From an uncultured bacterium (GTDB lineage: Bacteria > Cyanobacteriota > Vampirovibrionia > Gastranaerophilales > Gastranaerophilaceae): a DNA stretch of 6,765 nt. Under the pieces are notes generated by a model. That model searched no databases and was not told the DNA's origin. It saw only the letters and a program-made list of their open reading frames with translations. This document shows, piece by piece, positions 1-5,338 of this stretch. Numbering within the stretch: position 1 is the stretch's first letter; each line of letters starts with the position of its first letter. The position numbers and the translations under genes are program-made. The DNA is taken from assembly GCA_902803265.1 (NCBI GenBank), contig CADCPD010000201.1, positions 1 through 6,765 on the forward strand, in the 5' to 3' direction.

Positions 1-817
1 CAGTTAAATGAACACCATTTTTATCAATAACGCCTATTCTGTCACTGTCTCCGTCAAAAGCAATACCTAAATCGGCATTATGTTCAACAACAGCTTTTTT
101 AATATCATTTAAAGTTGATTCATCACTAGGATTCGGATGGTGATGAGGGAATCTTCCGTCAGGATTTGAATATAATTCAATAACATTGCAGCCTAATCTT
201 CTGAATAAATCAGGGCCGACAATACCACCTGTACCATTTGCACTATCAACTACAACTTTTATATTTTTACCGATATTTTTGAATTGTAAATATAATTCAT
301 TGATATATTCAGGAATAATATCAAACTCAACAGATTTACCAAAAGTATGAGAAAGCAAAGATTGTTTACTTTCTTCTATTGCAAGCTTTTTAACATCTTG
401 AAATTGAACTTCATTCATTGATTGTTTATTAAATGTCATTTTTAAACCGTTATACTGACTCGGATTATGACTTGCAGTTACAATCATTGCACCACTAATT
501 TTGTTACCTTCACCAATAATATCGTCCATATGCGCAAATTCAGAATAATAACCTATTGGTGTTGGAGCAAGACCTAAATCAACAATATTGGCTCCTGCAG
601 AAGTAACGCCTTTTATTATAATATCTTTTAACTTTGGAGAATGATTTCTTGCATCCATGCAAACAGTAACCCAAATATCGCTTGGAGCTTTTCCTGTTTC
701 TTTCATGATGTATTTTATATAAGCCTTTGACGTAAAGAAAAACAATTCCTCAGTTACATCTTTGCCGTAAATTCCTCTAATATCATTTTTTCCAAATGCT
801 GTATCCCAATTTATCAT
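1..817 (-). CDS. Phosphomannomutase/phosphoglucomutase family protein, C-terminus cut by window edge
   Basis: Alpha-D-phosphohexomutase that interconverts sugar 1- and 6-phosphates in the cytoplasm, feeding nucleotide-sugar and polysaccharide synthesis. It is not a closed ORF because it runs off the left edge; 272 codons are visible. The ATG at 817-815 begins MINWDTAFGKNDIRGIYG, where NDIRG matches the usual N-terminal (Y/N)DIRG motif of the family. The catalytic phosphoserine loop TASHNP is at residues 114-119 (Ser116), and the magnesium loop DGDSDR is at 255-260, both at the spacing normal for the 450-500-residue PMM/PGM enzymes. Sugar-binding domain 3 and phosphate-binding domain 4 would lie outside. 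A GGGGGAAG ribosome site (830-823) sits 5 bases before the ATG. Transcribed away from the ABC permease gene. Phosphomannomutase and phosphoglucomutase activity cannot be told apart here; phosphoglucosamine mutase (GlmM) is less likely because its usual TASHNP context and N-terminal FGTDGIRG motif are absent. Confidence 0.93.
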   Translation of the reverse strand, partial: MINWDTAFGKNDIRGIYGKDVTEELFFFTSKAYIKYIMKETGKAPSDIWVTVCMDARNHSPKLKDIIIKGVTSAGANIVDLGLAPTPIGYYSEFAHMDDIIGEGNKISGAMIVTASHNPSQYNGLKMTFNKQSMNEVQFQDVKKLAIEESKQSLLSHTFGKSVEFDIIPEYINELYLQFKNIGKNIKVVVDSANGTGGIVGPDLFRRLGCNVIELYSNPDGRFPHHHPNPSDESTLNDIKKAVVEHNADLGIAFDGDSDRIGVIDKNGVHLT

Positions 818-860
818 TAAAACTTCCCCCAATTTCTTTTATTATGATAACATAAATAAT
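818..860. promoter_or_regulatory. 43-bp divergent intergenic region (mutase / ABC permease)
   Basis: The only space for two divergent promoters. Leftward it holds the strong mutase ribosome site at 823-830 and a CATAAT word (complement of 841-846) that could be its -10. Rightward there is a TATGAT word at 843-848, only 12 bases before the permease ATG, which would give a very short leader. No convincing -35 hexamers are visible on either strand, so the promoter assignment is tentative. Confidence 0.35.
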
Positions 861-1745
861 ATGAAAATAAAAACATCACACAGATTTAATAACCAAAATT
901 TTGCAATAACATTATTTCTTGCGCCCGCGGTAATTGGAACATTAATTTTTATCTTAATTCCGACTATTGCATCATTTGGTCTAAGTTTTACCCAATGGGA
1001 TTTGCTAAATGACATTAAATTTGTGGGACTTGATAATTATAAAGAAATTTTCACAGATAAAGTATTTATAAAAATTCTTATAAACACTATTGTTTATTCT
1101 TTTTCGGTAACAATCTTGGGTGTCATAATACCCTTAATTTTAGCAAGTATTTTAAACTCAAAAATTCGGTTTAAAGAGTTTTATAAAACAGCATATTTTA
1201 TACCGTTTATAACTCCTATGATAGTTTCAGCAATTGTTTGGGAATGGATATTTGACCCCAATATCGGATGTTTAAATTCATTTTTACATTTGCATATAAA
1301 CTGGCTATATGACACAAATTTTGCAATGCCGGCACTAATAATTGTTTCCGTATGGAAATTAATAGGGTACAACATAATAATTTTTCTGGCAGGATTTTCA
1401 GGATTAAATACAGAATTACTAGAAGCATCAAAAATAGATGGTGCAAATTCAATACAAACTTTTTGTAAAATAACGGTACCATTACTTTCTCCAACAGTAT
1501 TTTTCGTCATAATAATAACTGCAATAAGTTCATTTCAGGTATTTGACCTAATTTACTTAATGACGCAAGGCGGACCTCTAGACAGCACAAATGTAATAGT
1601 TTATGCAATATACAAAAATGCATTTGAATATTTTAGAATAGGCAAAGCTAGCGCACTAGCATATGTTCTGTTCATAATAATATTCACACTAACAGCTCTT
1701 CAGTGGCATTTTAGAAAAAAAATGGTTTATTTAGAAAATGATTAA
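861..1745 (+). CDS. Sugar-type ABC transporter permease (MalF/UgpA family)
   Basis: Integral membrane subunit of a binding-protein-dependent ABC importer, probably for a sugar or glycerol-phosphate-like solute. The 294 residues match the normal length. About six hydrophobic segments are visible, near residues 14-42, 70-98, 110-130, 155-177, 211-235 and 263-283. The N-terminal FLAPAVIGTLIFILIPTIAS and the FTQWDLL motif are typical of the MalF-type half. The cytoplasmic EAA loop that docks on the ATPase is at 188-211 (EAS-KIDGA-...-ITVPLLSP, with Gly194). LMTQGGPLDST at 233-243 is another family hallmark. The ATG at 861 is the only suitable start, but no Shine-Dalgarno is visible before it. Oddly, no second permease, binding protein or ATPase adjoins it: the mutase diverges on the left and dgt converges with abutting stop codons on the right. 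Family assignment is firm; substrate is unknown. Confidence 0.93.
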   Translation: MKIKTSHRFNNQNFAITLFLAPAVIGTLIFILIPTIASFGLSFTQWDLLNDIKFVGLDNYKEIFTDKVFIKILINTIVYSFSVTILGVIIPLILASILNSKIRFKEFYKTAYFIPFITPMIVSAIVWEWIFDPNIGCLNSFLHLHINWLYDTNFAMPALIIVSVWKLIGYNIIIFLAGFSGLNTELLEASKIDGANSIQTFCKITVPLLSPTVFFVIIITAISSFQVFDLIYLMTQGGPLDSTNVIVYAIYKNAFEYFRIGKASALAYVLFIIIFTLTALQWHFRKKMVYLEND

Positions 1746-2765
1746 TTAAAGCATATTTGCCAATTTAATCAAATTGTCATCTTTTTGAGGCATAGCAAGA
1801 GGCTTTGGAATAAAAATATCTTTGTATTTTTCAATAGCATAAGAATCAGTCATACTTGCAATATAATCTGTAACAGCTCTCTGGATTTTATCAGCATCGC
1901 AGTATTGTTTTAACATGTCAGAATAATATTCAAAAAGAGCTTTAATAATATTTCTTGATTTTTTTTCTTCCATTTTTGCAGGAGAATCAATATACACATT
2001 TTCAAACATCCATTTGCGAAGCTTTGTAGTGTATTCCCAACCTTCATCGCTCATTTTTACATATGGTTTATCAATAGAATTGTTAATAATTTCCATTATC
2101 ATTTTATTCAATCTTCTTGATTGAACGGATGAAAAATAATCTCTGCAATCTTTTGGCAAATCATTTTCAGATATAACTCCTGCTCTAATAGAGTCTTCAA
2201 TATCATGATTTATATAAGCAAGCTTATCAGCAAGTTGAACAGCCTGTGCTTCCAAGGTTTGAGGTTTATATCCCCAGCTGTGGGTTAAAATTCCATCAAC
2301 TGTTTCTCGGCATAAATTCAAATCTTCAAGTATTTCAACCACTCGAACACTTTGTTCATTGTGATGGAAATGACCTGTAATCTCATTTAACACGCCTTCA
2401 CCGCAATGACCGAAAGGAGTGTGACCCAAATCGTGACCTAATGCAATAGCTTCGGTTAAGTCTTCATTTAAATTCAATGCTCTTGAAATTGTTCTTGCGA
2501 TTTGAGAAACTTCAAGAGTATGAGTTAGACGAGTTCTAAAGTGATCATCAAACGGTGCAAGAAAAACCTGTGTTTTGTGTTTTAATCTTCTGAAAGACTT
2601 TGAATGAATAATTCTGTCTCTATCTCTTTGAAAAGTAGTTCTTATAGGGCATTCCTCAATCGGTTTTAATCTACCCTTTGTATTCTTACTTTTTGTCGCA
2701 TATTCGCTTAAATATTGAATTTCCCTATCTTCAATTTGCTCTCTTATAGTTATATTTTTGTTCAT
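1746..2765 (-). CDS. dgt: Deoxyguanosinetriphosphate triphosphohydrolase-like protein (HD domain)
   Basis: Cytoplasmic metal-dependent hydrolase that cuts dNTPs (classically dGTP) to deoxynucleoside plus triphosphate, and so affects dNTP pools. With the chosen ATG at 2765-2763 it has 339 residues, in the range of the shorter type-2 Dgt-like proteins. An upstream in-frame TTG at 2804 is rejected because the ATG has an AAAGGA site (2780-2775) 9 bases ahead and gives the usual MNKN...IREQIEDRE start. Conserved blocks are RDRDRIIHSKSFRRLKHKTQVF (48-69), RTRLTHTLEVSQIAR with metal ligand His82, GHDLGHTPFGH with His111-Asp112, FHHNEQSVRVVE at 133-144, and LADKLAYINHDIED, whose Asp180 probably completes the metal site. 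All key residues are intact. Its stop codon abuts that of the convergent permease gene, and it diverges from the aminotransferase gene. The preferred nucleotide cannot be read from sequence. Confidence 0.94.
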   Translation of the reverse strand: MNKNITIREQIEDREIQYLSEYATKSKNTKGRLKPIEECPIRTTFQRDRDRIIHSKSFRRLKHKTQVFLAPFDDHFRTRLTHTLEVSQIARTISRALNLNEDLTEAIALGHDLGHTPFGHCGEGVLNEITGHFHHNEQSVRVVEILEDLNLCRETVDGILTHSWGYKPQTLEAQAVQLADKLAYINHDIEDSIRAGVISENDLPKDCRDYFSSVQSRRLNKMIMEIINNSIDKPYVKMSDEGWEYTTKLRKWMFENVYIDSPAKMEEKKSRNIIKALFEYYSDMLKQYCDADKIQRAVTDYIASMTDSYAIEKYKDIFIPKPLAMPQKDDNLIKLANML

Positions 2766-2787
2766 ACGTATCAATCCTTTGAAATTA

Positions 2788-2796
2788 TGATATAAT
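2788..2796 (+). promoter_or_regulatory. Extended -10 promoter element for the aminotransferase gene
   Basis: TGATATAAT is a perfect extended -10 (TG-N-TATAAT) 23 bases before the aminotransferase ATG, which would give a leader of about 17 bases that includes the ribosome site. No good -35 is visible at the right distance, as is usual for extended -10 promoters. It lies in the 54-bp divergent gap shared with dgt; no comparably good dgt promoter is seen on the other strand. Confidence 0.6.
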
Positions 2797-2806
2797 AAAA
2801 TCAATT

Positions 2807-2813
2807 AAAGGAG
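2807..2813 (+). promoter_or_regulatory. Ribosome binding site AAAGGAG
   Basis: AAAGGAG lies 6 bases before the ATG at 2820 and supports that start for the aminotransferase. Confidence 0.8.
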
Positions 2814-2819
2814 CATCAT

Positions 2820-4058
2820 ATGAGAGAACTATTTAATACGAACGTGAATTCTATAGAAACATATATAATGTTTAAAATAAACGAAAGAGCCTCTGAATTA
2901 AGAGAAGAACTAATAAAAAAAGGTAGAGAACCTATATCTCTTGCAATGGGTGCTCCAACTTGCAGACCACCACAATTTGTAATTGATGAATTGAAAAAAC
3001 TTTTGGATATTGATTCAATGCATACATATTCATCACCAAGAGGGGAAAAAGCATTTTTAGAAGCTGTTTCTAACAGAATGAAGAAAAGATTTAACGTTGA
3101 TGTAAATCCTAAAAATGAAATATGCTCTCTAATAGGTTCAAAAGAGGGTATAGCAAATATAATCAGAGCATTGATAAATTCAACAACAGATACAAAAGAG
3201 AAAGATATAATTCTCACACCAAACCCATCATATGCATCTTACAAAGAAATGGTAAAGGTTTCAGGAGGTTTATCTTATTCTGTACCGCTACTTCCGGAAA
3301 ATAATTTTATGCCTGATTTGGATGAGGTATGGGATAACCTTATAAAAGACGGTTATAAACCTGAAAAAGTTAAAGCTCTACTTGTAAACTACCCGTCAAA
3401 TCCTTTAGGTGCAACAGCAACATTGGAATATTATAAAAAAGCAGTAGAATTTTGCAAAAAGCACCATATACTTTTAATTGGAGACTCTGCGTATTGTGAT
3501 TTATACTATGACGAAAAAGACAAACCACATAGCATTTTGGAAGTTGAAGGTGCTAAAGATATTGCCGTAGAATTTTTCTCTTTCTCTAAGCCTTATGCAA
3601 TGACAGGTTGGAGATTAGGTTGGGTTTGCGGTAACGCAGAAGCAATAGGTCTTTTTTGCAAACAAAAAACAACAATAGATACCGGTATTTTTAAGGGGAT
3701 TCAAATAGCAGGCGCAAATCTTATAAATTCTGAAGAAGCAGATAAGTATAACATGTGGCTAAATAATGAATTTAAAAGAAAAAGAGATTTATTTGCAAAC
3801 GGATTAAAAAATTTAGGCTTTGAAATACCAATTGTACCCAATGCAACATTTTATCTTTGGGTAAAAATACCAAAAACTTATGATTCTTCAGAAAAATTCT
3901 GCGCAGATTTATTAGAAAAATCTGGCATTATGGTTGTTCCAGGAGAAGGGTTCGGCGACAATGGAAAAGGCTATTTTAGAGTATCTTACGTTTGTTCTGA
4001 TGAAAAACTTCAAGAAGCCTTAGATAGAATGAAAGAAGACGGATTTAAATATATTTAA
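2820..4058 (+). CDS. PLP-dependent class I/II aminotransferase, LL-diaminopimelate aminotransferase-like
   Basis: Cytoplasmic fold-type I PLP enzyme of 412 residues, the normal length. The blocks LAMGAPTCRPP (41-51), IGSKEG (105-110; Ser107-Lys108 near the cofactor phosphate), NYPSNPLGA (190-198; Asn194), GDSAYCDLYYD (221-231; Asp222 to the pyridine nitrogen), FSFSKPYAMTGWRLGWVCG (253-271; Lys257 is the Schiff-base lysine, Arg265 a phosphate contact) and GYFRVSYV (384-391; Arg387 for the substrate carboxylate) are all present. The IGSKEG, FSFSKPYAMTGWR and TTIDTGIFKGIQ combination resembles the DapL/AlaC-type subgroup. In DapL the reaction converts tetrahydrodipicolinate directly to LL-diaminopimelate for lysine and peptidoglycan, the route used in Cyanobacteria and relatives. 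An aspartate or alanine aminotransferase of the same subgroup remains possible, so no symbol is given. It has its own promoter and ribosome site. I see no convincing terminator behind it, only a T8 run at 4077-4084. Confidence 0.92.
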   Translation: MRELFNTNVNSIETYIMFKINERASELREELIKKGREPISLAMGAPTCRPPQFVIDELKKLLDIDSMHTYSSPRGEKAFLEAVSNRMKKRFNVDVNPKNEICSLIGSKEGIANIIRALINSTTDTKEKDIILTPNPSYASYKEMVKVSGGLSYSVPLLPENNFMPDLDEVWDNLIKDGYKPEKVKALLVNYPSNPLGATATLEYYKKAVEFCKKHHILLIGDSAYCDLYYDEKDKPHSILEVEGAKDIAVEFFSFSKPYAMTGWRLGWVCGNAEAIGLFCKQKTTIDTGIFKGIQIAGANLINSEEADKYNMWLNNEFKRKRDLFANGLKNLGFEIPIVPNATFYLWVKIPKTYDSSEKFCADLLEKSGIMVVPGEGFGDNGKGYFRVSYVCSDEKLQEALDRMKEDGFKYI

Positions 4059-4220
4059 AGATTTGTAACATAATCATTTTTTTTGTTATAAAATCGGGTA
4101 TTTGTGGCATATGTAACATGAAAGTTTAACTAAAAGTCAAATGGATTGGCTTGTTTTTGAACGGAATCTTAAGTTACTACATACAGTATAAAAGTTGTTA
4201 CATATAACTTGGAGGTCTAA
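4059..4220 (+). promoter_or_regulatory. Gene-free leader region of the EF-hand gene with repeated TGTAACAT words
   Basis: These 162 bases hold no credible gene. TTGTAACATAA lies at 4063-4073, ATATGTAACA at 4109-4118 and its exact complement TGTTACATAT at 4196-4205, forming a 10-bp inverted pair 77 bases apart. The core TGTAACAT is thus seen three times, the last one right at the ribosome site. A T8 run at 4077-4084 sits in the loop of a weak 9-bp hairpin (4062-4070 with 4084-4092, one G-U pair). Possible promoter words are TTGAAC (4157-4162) with TACAGT (4182-4187, 19-base spacer), or TATAAA at 4187-4192; neither is a good match. The repeats could be operator sites, or nothing more than AT-rich chance. 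Confidence 0.4.
4209..4215 (+). promoter_or_regulatory. Strong ribosome binding site TTGGAGG
   Basis: TTGGAGG is followed by TCTAA and the ATG at 4221, a 5-base spacing. It is among the strongest Shine-Dalgarno matches in the window, suggesting the EF-hand protein is well expressed. The repeated word TGTTACATAT ends 3 bases before it. Confidence 0.8.
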
Positions 4221-4799
4221 ATGGATTTAGTATCAGTTTCTACCGGAATATCAAACCCATATACAAGTTTTTTTAACAATTCAGCTAACAATTCATCTTC
4301 AGAACTAAAAAGTTATGAAACTGCAGAATCTGGTAAAGGTGCTACAAGTAATATTGTAGTGGTAAAAAAAGGCAGCACTGGGTATATGTCAGATGTTGAT
4401 TTTGATGATGACGGAACAATAACATTAGAAGAATTTAATAAATACTGTGAAGAAAATGGCGTTAGCGAAAAAGATAAAATGGCGTTAATGACTACGATGG
4501 AATTTTCTAAAGTAAAAGAAAATCTTATCAATAAAAATGTAAATAAAACAGCAGAACAAGATTCTCAAGCTGAAAATAGCGAAGATAAAAAGTCAGTATA
4601 TGCGAAAAAAGGCGATAAAGAATATAACGAAGTAATGGACACCAATAACGACGGAACAGTTACTTATGCAGAATATGTAAGCTATTGCAGCGAACAAGCT
4701 GGCTATGAAAATAAAAATTCTTCAAAAAAAGAATTACAATATTCAAAATCAGAAAATAGCAAATCGGAAATAACTTCTACATGTGAGTATGAAGTTTAA
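4221..4799 (+). CDS. Two-EF-hand calcium-binding-type protein with an 80-residue internal repeat
   Basis: A 192-residue, highly polar protein with two canonical 12-residue EF-hand loops. Loop 1 is residues 60-71 (D60-F-D62-D-D64-G65-T-I67-T-L-E-E71) and loop 2 is 140-151 (D140-T-N142-N-D144-G145-T-V147-T-Y-A-E151); both keep every calcium ligand position, so calcium binding is likely. The loops are exactly 80 residues apart and are framed by the same residues: KKG (49-51/129-131), Tyr55/Tyr135, and a Tyr-Cys pair after each loop (75-76/155-156), so the unit has been duplicated. The linker and tail are rich in Ser, Asn, Lys and Glu. There is no signal peptide or membrane segment. The start is set by a strong ribosome site. 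It is followed by its own terminator and so is probably transcribed alone. Function is unknown; calcium buffering, sensing or structural stabilisation are all possible. Confidence 0.88.
   Translation: MDLVSVSTGISNPYTSFFNNSANNSSSELKSYETAESGKGATSNIVVVKKGSTGYMSDVDFDDDGTITLEEFNKYCEENGVSEKDKMALMTTMEFSKVKENLINKNVNKTAEQDSQAENSEDKKSVYAKKGDKEYNEVMDTNNDGTVTYAEYVSYCSEQAGYENKNSSKKELQYSKSENSKSEITSTCEYEV
4365..4700 (+). repeat. Internal protein-level duplication around the two EF-hands
   Basis: Residues 49-80 (4365-4460) and 129-160 (4605-4700) align without gaps at an offset of exactly 80. They share KKG, Tyr, the EF-loop Asp/Gly/Thr/Glu positions, Tyr-Cys and a following Glu. The DNA copies have diverged, so the duplication is old or held by selection at protein level. 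Confidence 0.75.
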
Positions 4800-4801
4800 A
4801 A

Positions 4802-4818
4802 GATATTTATAAAATATC
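4802..4818 (+). other. Small perfect hairpin just after the EF-hand stop codon
   Basis: GATATTT (4802-4808), loop ATA, AAATATC (4812-4818): a 7-bp perfect inverted repeat beginning 2 bases after the stop. It has no T-run, so it is not a terminator by itself; it may protect the 3' end or be chance in AT-rich DNA. Confidence 0.35.
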
Positions 4819-4828
4819 AAAGTTACAC

Positions 4829-4887
4829 AATTCTAATAATTAATATTAATAGCTTATTAAAATTTTATTAATTATTAGAATTTTTTT
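4829..4887 (+). terminator. Rho-independent terminator of the EF-hand gene
   Basis: A 17-bp perfect stem (4829-4845 with 4866-4882) with only one G-C pair. It is topped by a 6-bp inner stem (4846-4851 with 4855-4860, loop GCT) and a 5-base bulge on the 3' side (4861-4865). The 3' arm runs into T7 at 4881-4887. Length compensates for the lack of G-C pairs. It separates the EF-hand gene from the next gene, which therefore needs its own promoter or depends on read-through. Confidence 0.75.
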
Positions 4888-4928
4888 CATGTTTATTGTT
4901 TAATAAAAGAGAAAAGTAGGGAAATTTT

Positions 4929-5270
4929 ATGACAAAACCAATAAAAAAAACAAACGCAGCACAAAGTGCAAGAACTTCAAACCATACATCAAATTCAGCG
5001 AAAACTAATAAGGTTAATTCTCAAATTCAAAGCGTATTCAATGAACTAGATAAGAATAATAAACAAGCTATAAAAGAACATGATCAATTTATGCAAGATA
5101 TGTTCGGTGATAATGCATCTGACAAAACTAATTCAACGTCATCTCAACAACCAAAAAAGAAAGTTAGTAAAAGAACTCAAAAAGTTAATAATGAAATAGA
5201 CAAAAATCATAAACAAGCTGATAAAGAACAAGCTCAATTTATGCAAGATATGTTTGGAGATGTTCTATAA
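4929..5270 (+). CDS. Small lysine-rich protein with two copies of a FMQDMFGD repeat
   Basis: A hypothetical protein of 113 residues that I do not recognise. It contains two copies of a 24-residue unit, residues 38-61 and 88-111, offset by exactly 50, with 19 of 24 identical. Consensus: NE(L/I)DKN-x-KQA-x-KE, then two variable residues, then QFMQDMFGD. Each unit looks amphipathic and helical, with the hydrophobic FMQDMF end followed by Gly-Asp. The rest is Lys, Ser, Thr, Asn and Gln rich and probably disordered. It has no signal peptide, no cysteine and no membrane segment. The ATG at 4929 has an AGGGA site 6 bases upstream. It lies between two terminators, so it is probably a single-gene transcript, though no clear promoter is visible in the 41 bases after the upstream terminator. 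The duplicated short motif suggests a binding peptide for a partner, which is inference. Confidence 0.8.
   Translation: MTKPIKKTNAAQSARTSNHTSNSAKTNKVNSQIQSVFNELDKNNKQAIKEHDQFMQDMFGDNASDKTNSTSSQQPKKKVSKRTQKVNNEIDKNHKQADKEQAQFMQDMFGDVL
5040..5261 (+). repeat. Tandem 24-residue coding repeat with a 21-base exact DNA match
   Basis: Units at 5040-5111 and 5190-5261, 150 bases apart. Within them 5084-5104 and 5234-5254 are identical over 21 bases (coding QFMQDMF), while the remainder shows substitutions. This points to a fairly recent in-frame duplication or ongoing conversion between copies. Confidence 0.85.
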
Positions 5271-5276
5271 TTAATA

Positions 5277-5331
5277 AATATAAATAAAAAAGCGAATTCC
5301 AATATTTGGAATTCGCTTTTTTATTTATATT
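5277..5331. terminator. Bidirectional terminator, 26-bp perfect inverted repeat
   Basis: Arms 5277-5302 and 5306-5331 are perfectly complementary over 26 bp around a 3-base TAT centre. The core GCGAATTCCAA/TTGGAATTCGC is flanked by A6 on the left and T6 on the right, so the hairpin has a T-run in either direction. It fits exactly between the convergent 113-residue gene and the M15 peptidase gene and should stop both transcripts. Confidence 0.9.
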
Positions 5332-5338
5332 ATTCAAT

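Noticed and set aside
1181..1510. Minus-strand open frames inside the ABC permease gene (also 1216-1494)
   Set aside because: They lie wholly opposite a well-conserved permease, have no ribosome site or recognisable protein, and arise from AT-rich antisense reading.
2766..2804. Longer dgt start at the in-frame TTG (2804)
   Set aside because: It adds 13 residues not typical of the family and has a weak context, while the ATG at 2765 has a good AAAGGA site and the family-typical N-terminus.
2816..3217. Minus-strand hydrophobic open frame opposite the aminotransferase
   Set aside because: It is antisense to conserved aminotransferase motifs; the hydrophobicity is a by-product of reading Lys/Glu-rich codons in reverse.
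4062..4092. Hairpin around the T8 run after the aminotransferase gene as a terminator
   Set aside because: The T-run lies in the loop, not after the stem, and the 9-bp stem is A-U rich with a G-U pair; it does not have terminator geometry.
4141..4191. 16-codon open frame (MDWLVFERN...) in the EF-hand leader
   Set aside because: It has no Shine-Dalgarno and lies in or before the likely promoter, so translation is unsupported.
4059..4220. Riboswitch or structured small RNA in the 162-bp leader
   Set aside because: I could not match any known riboswitch core and saw no stable G-C-containing multi-helix fold by eye.
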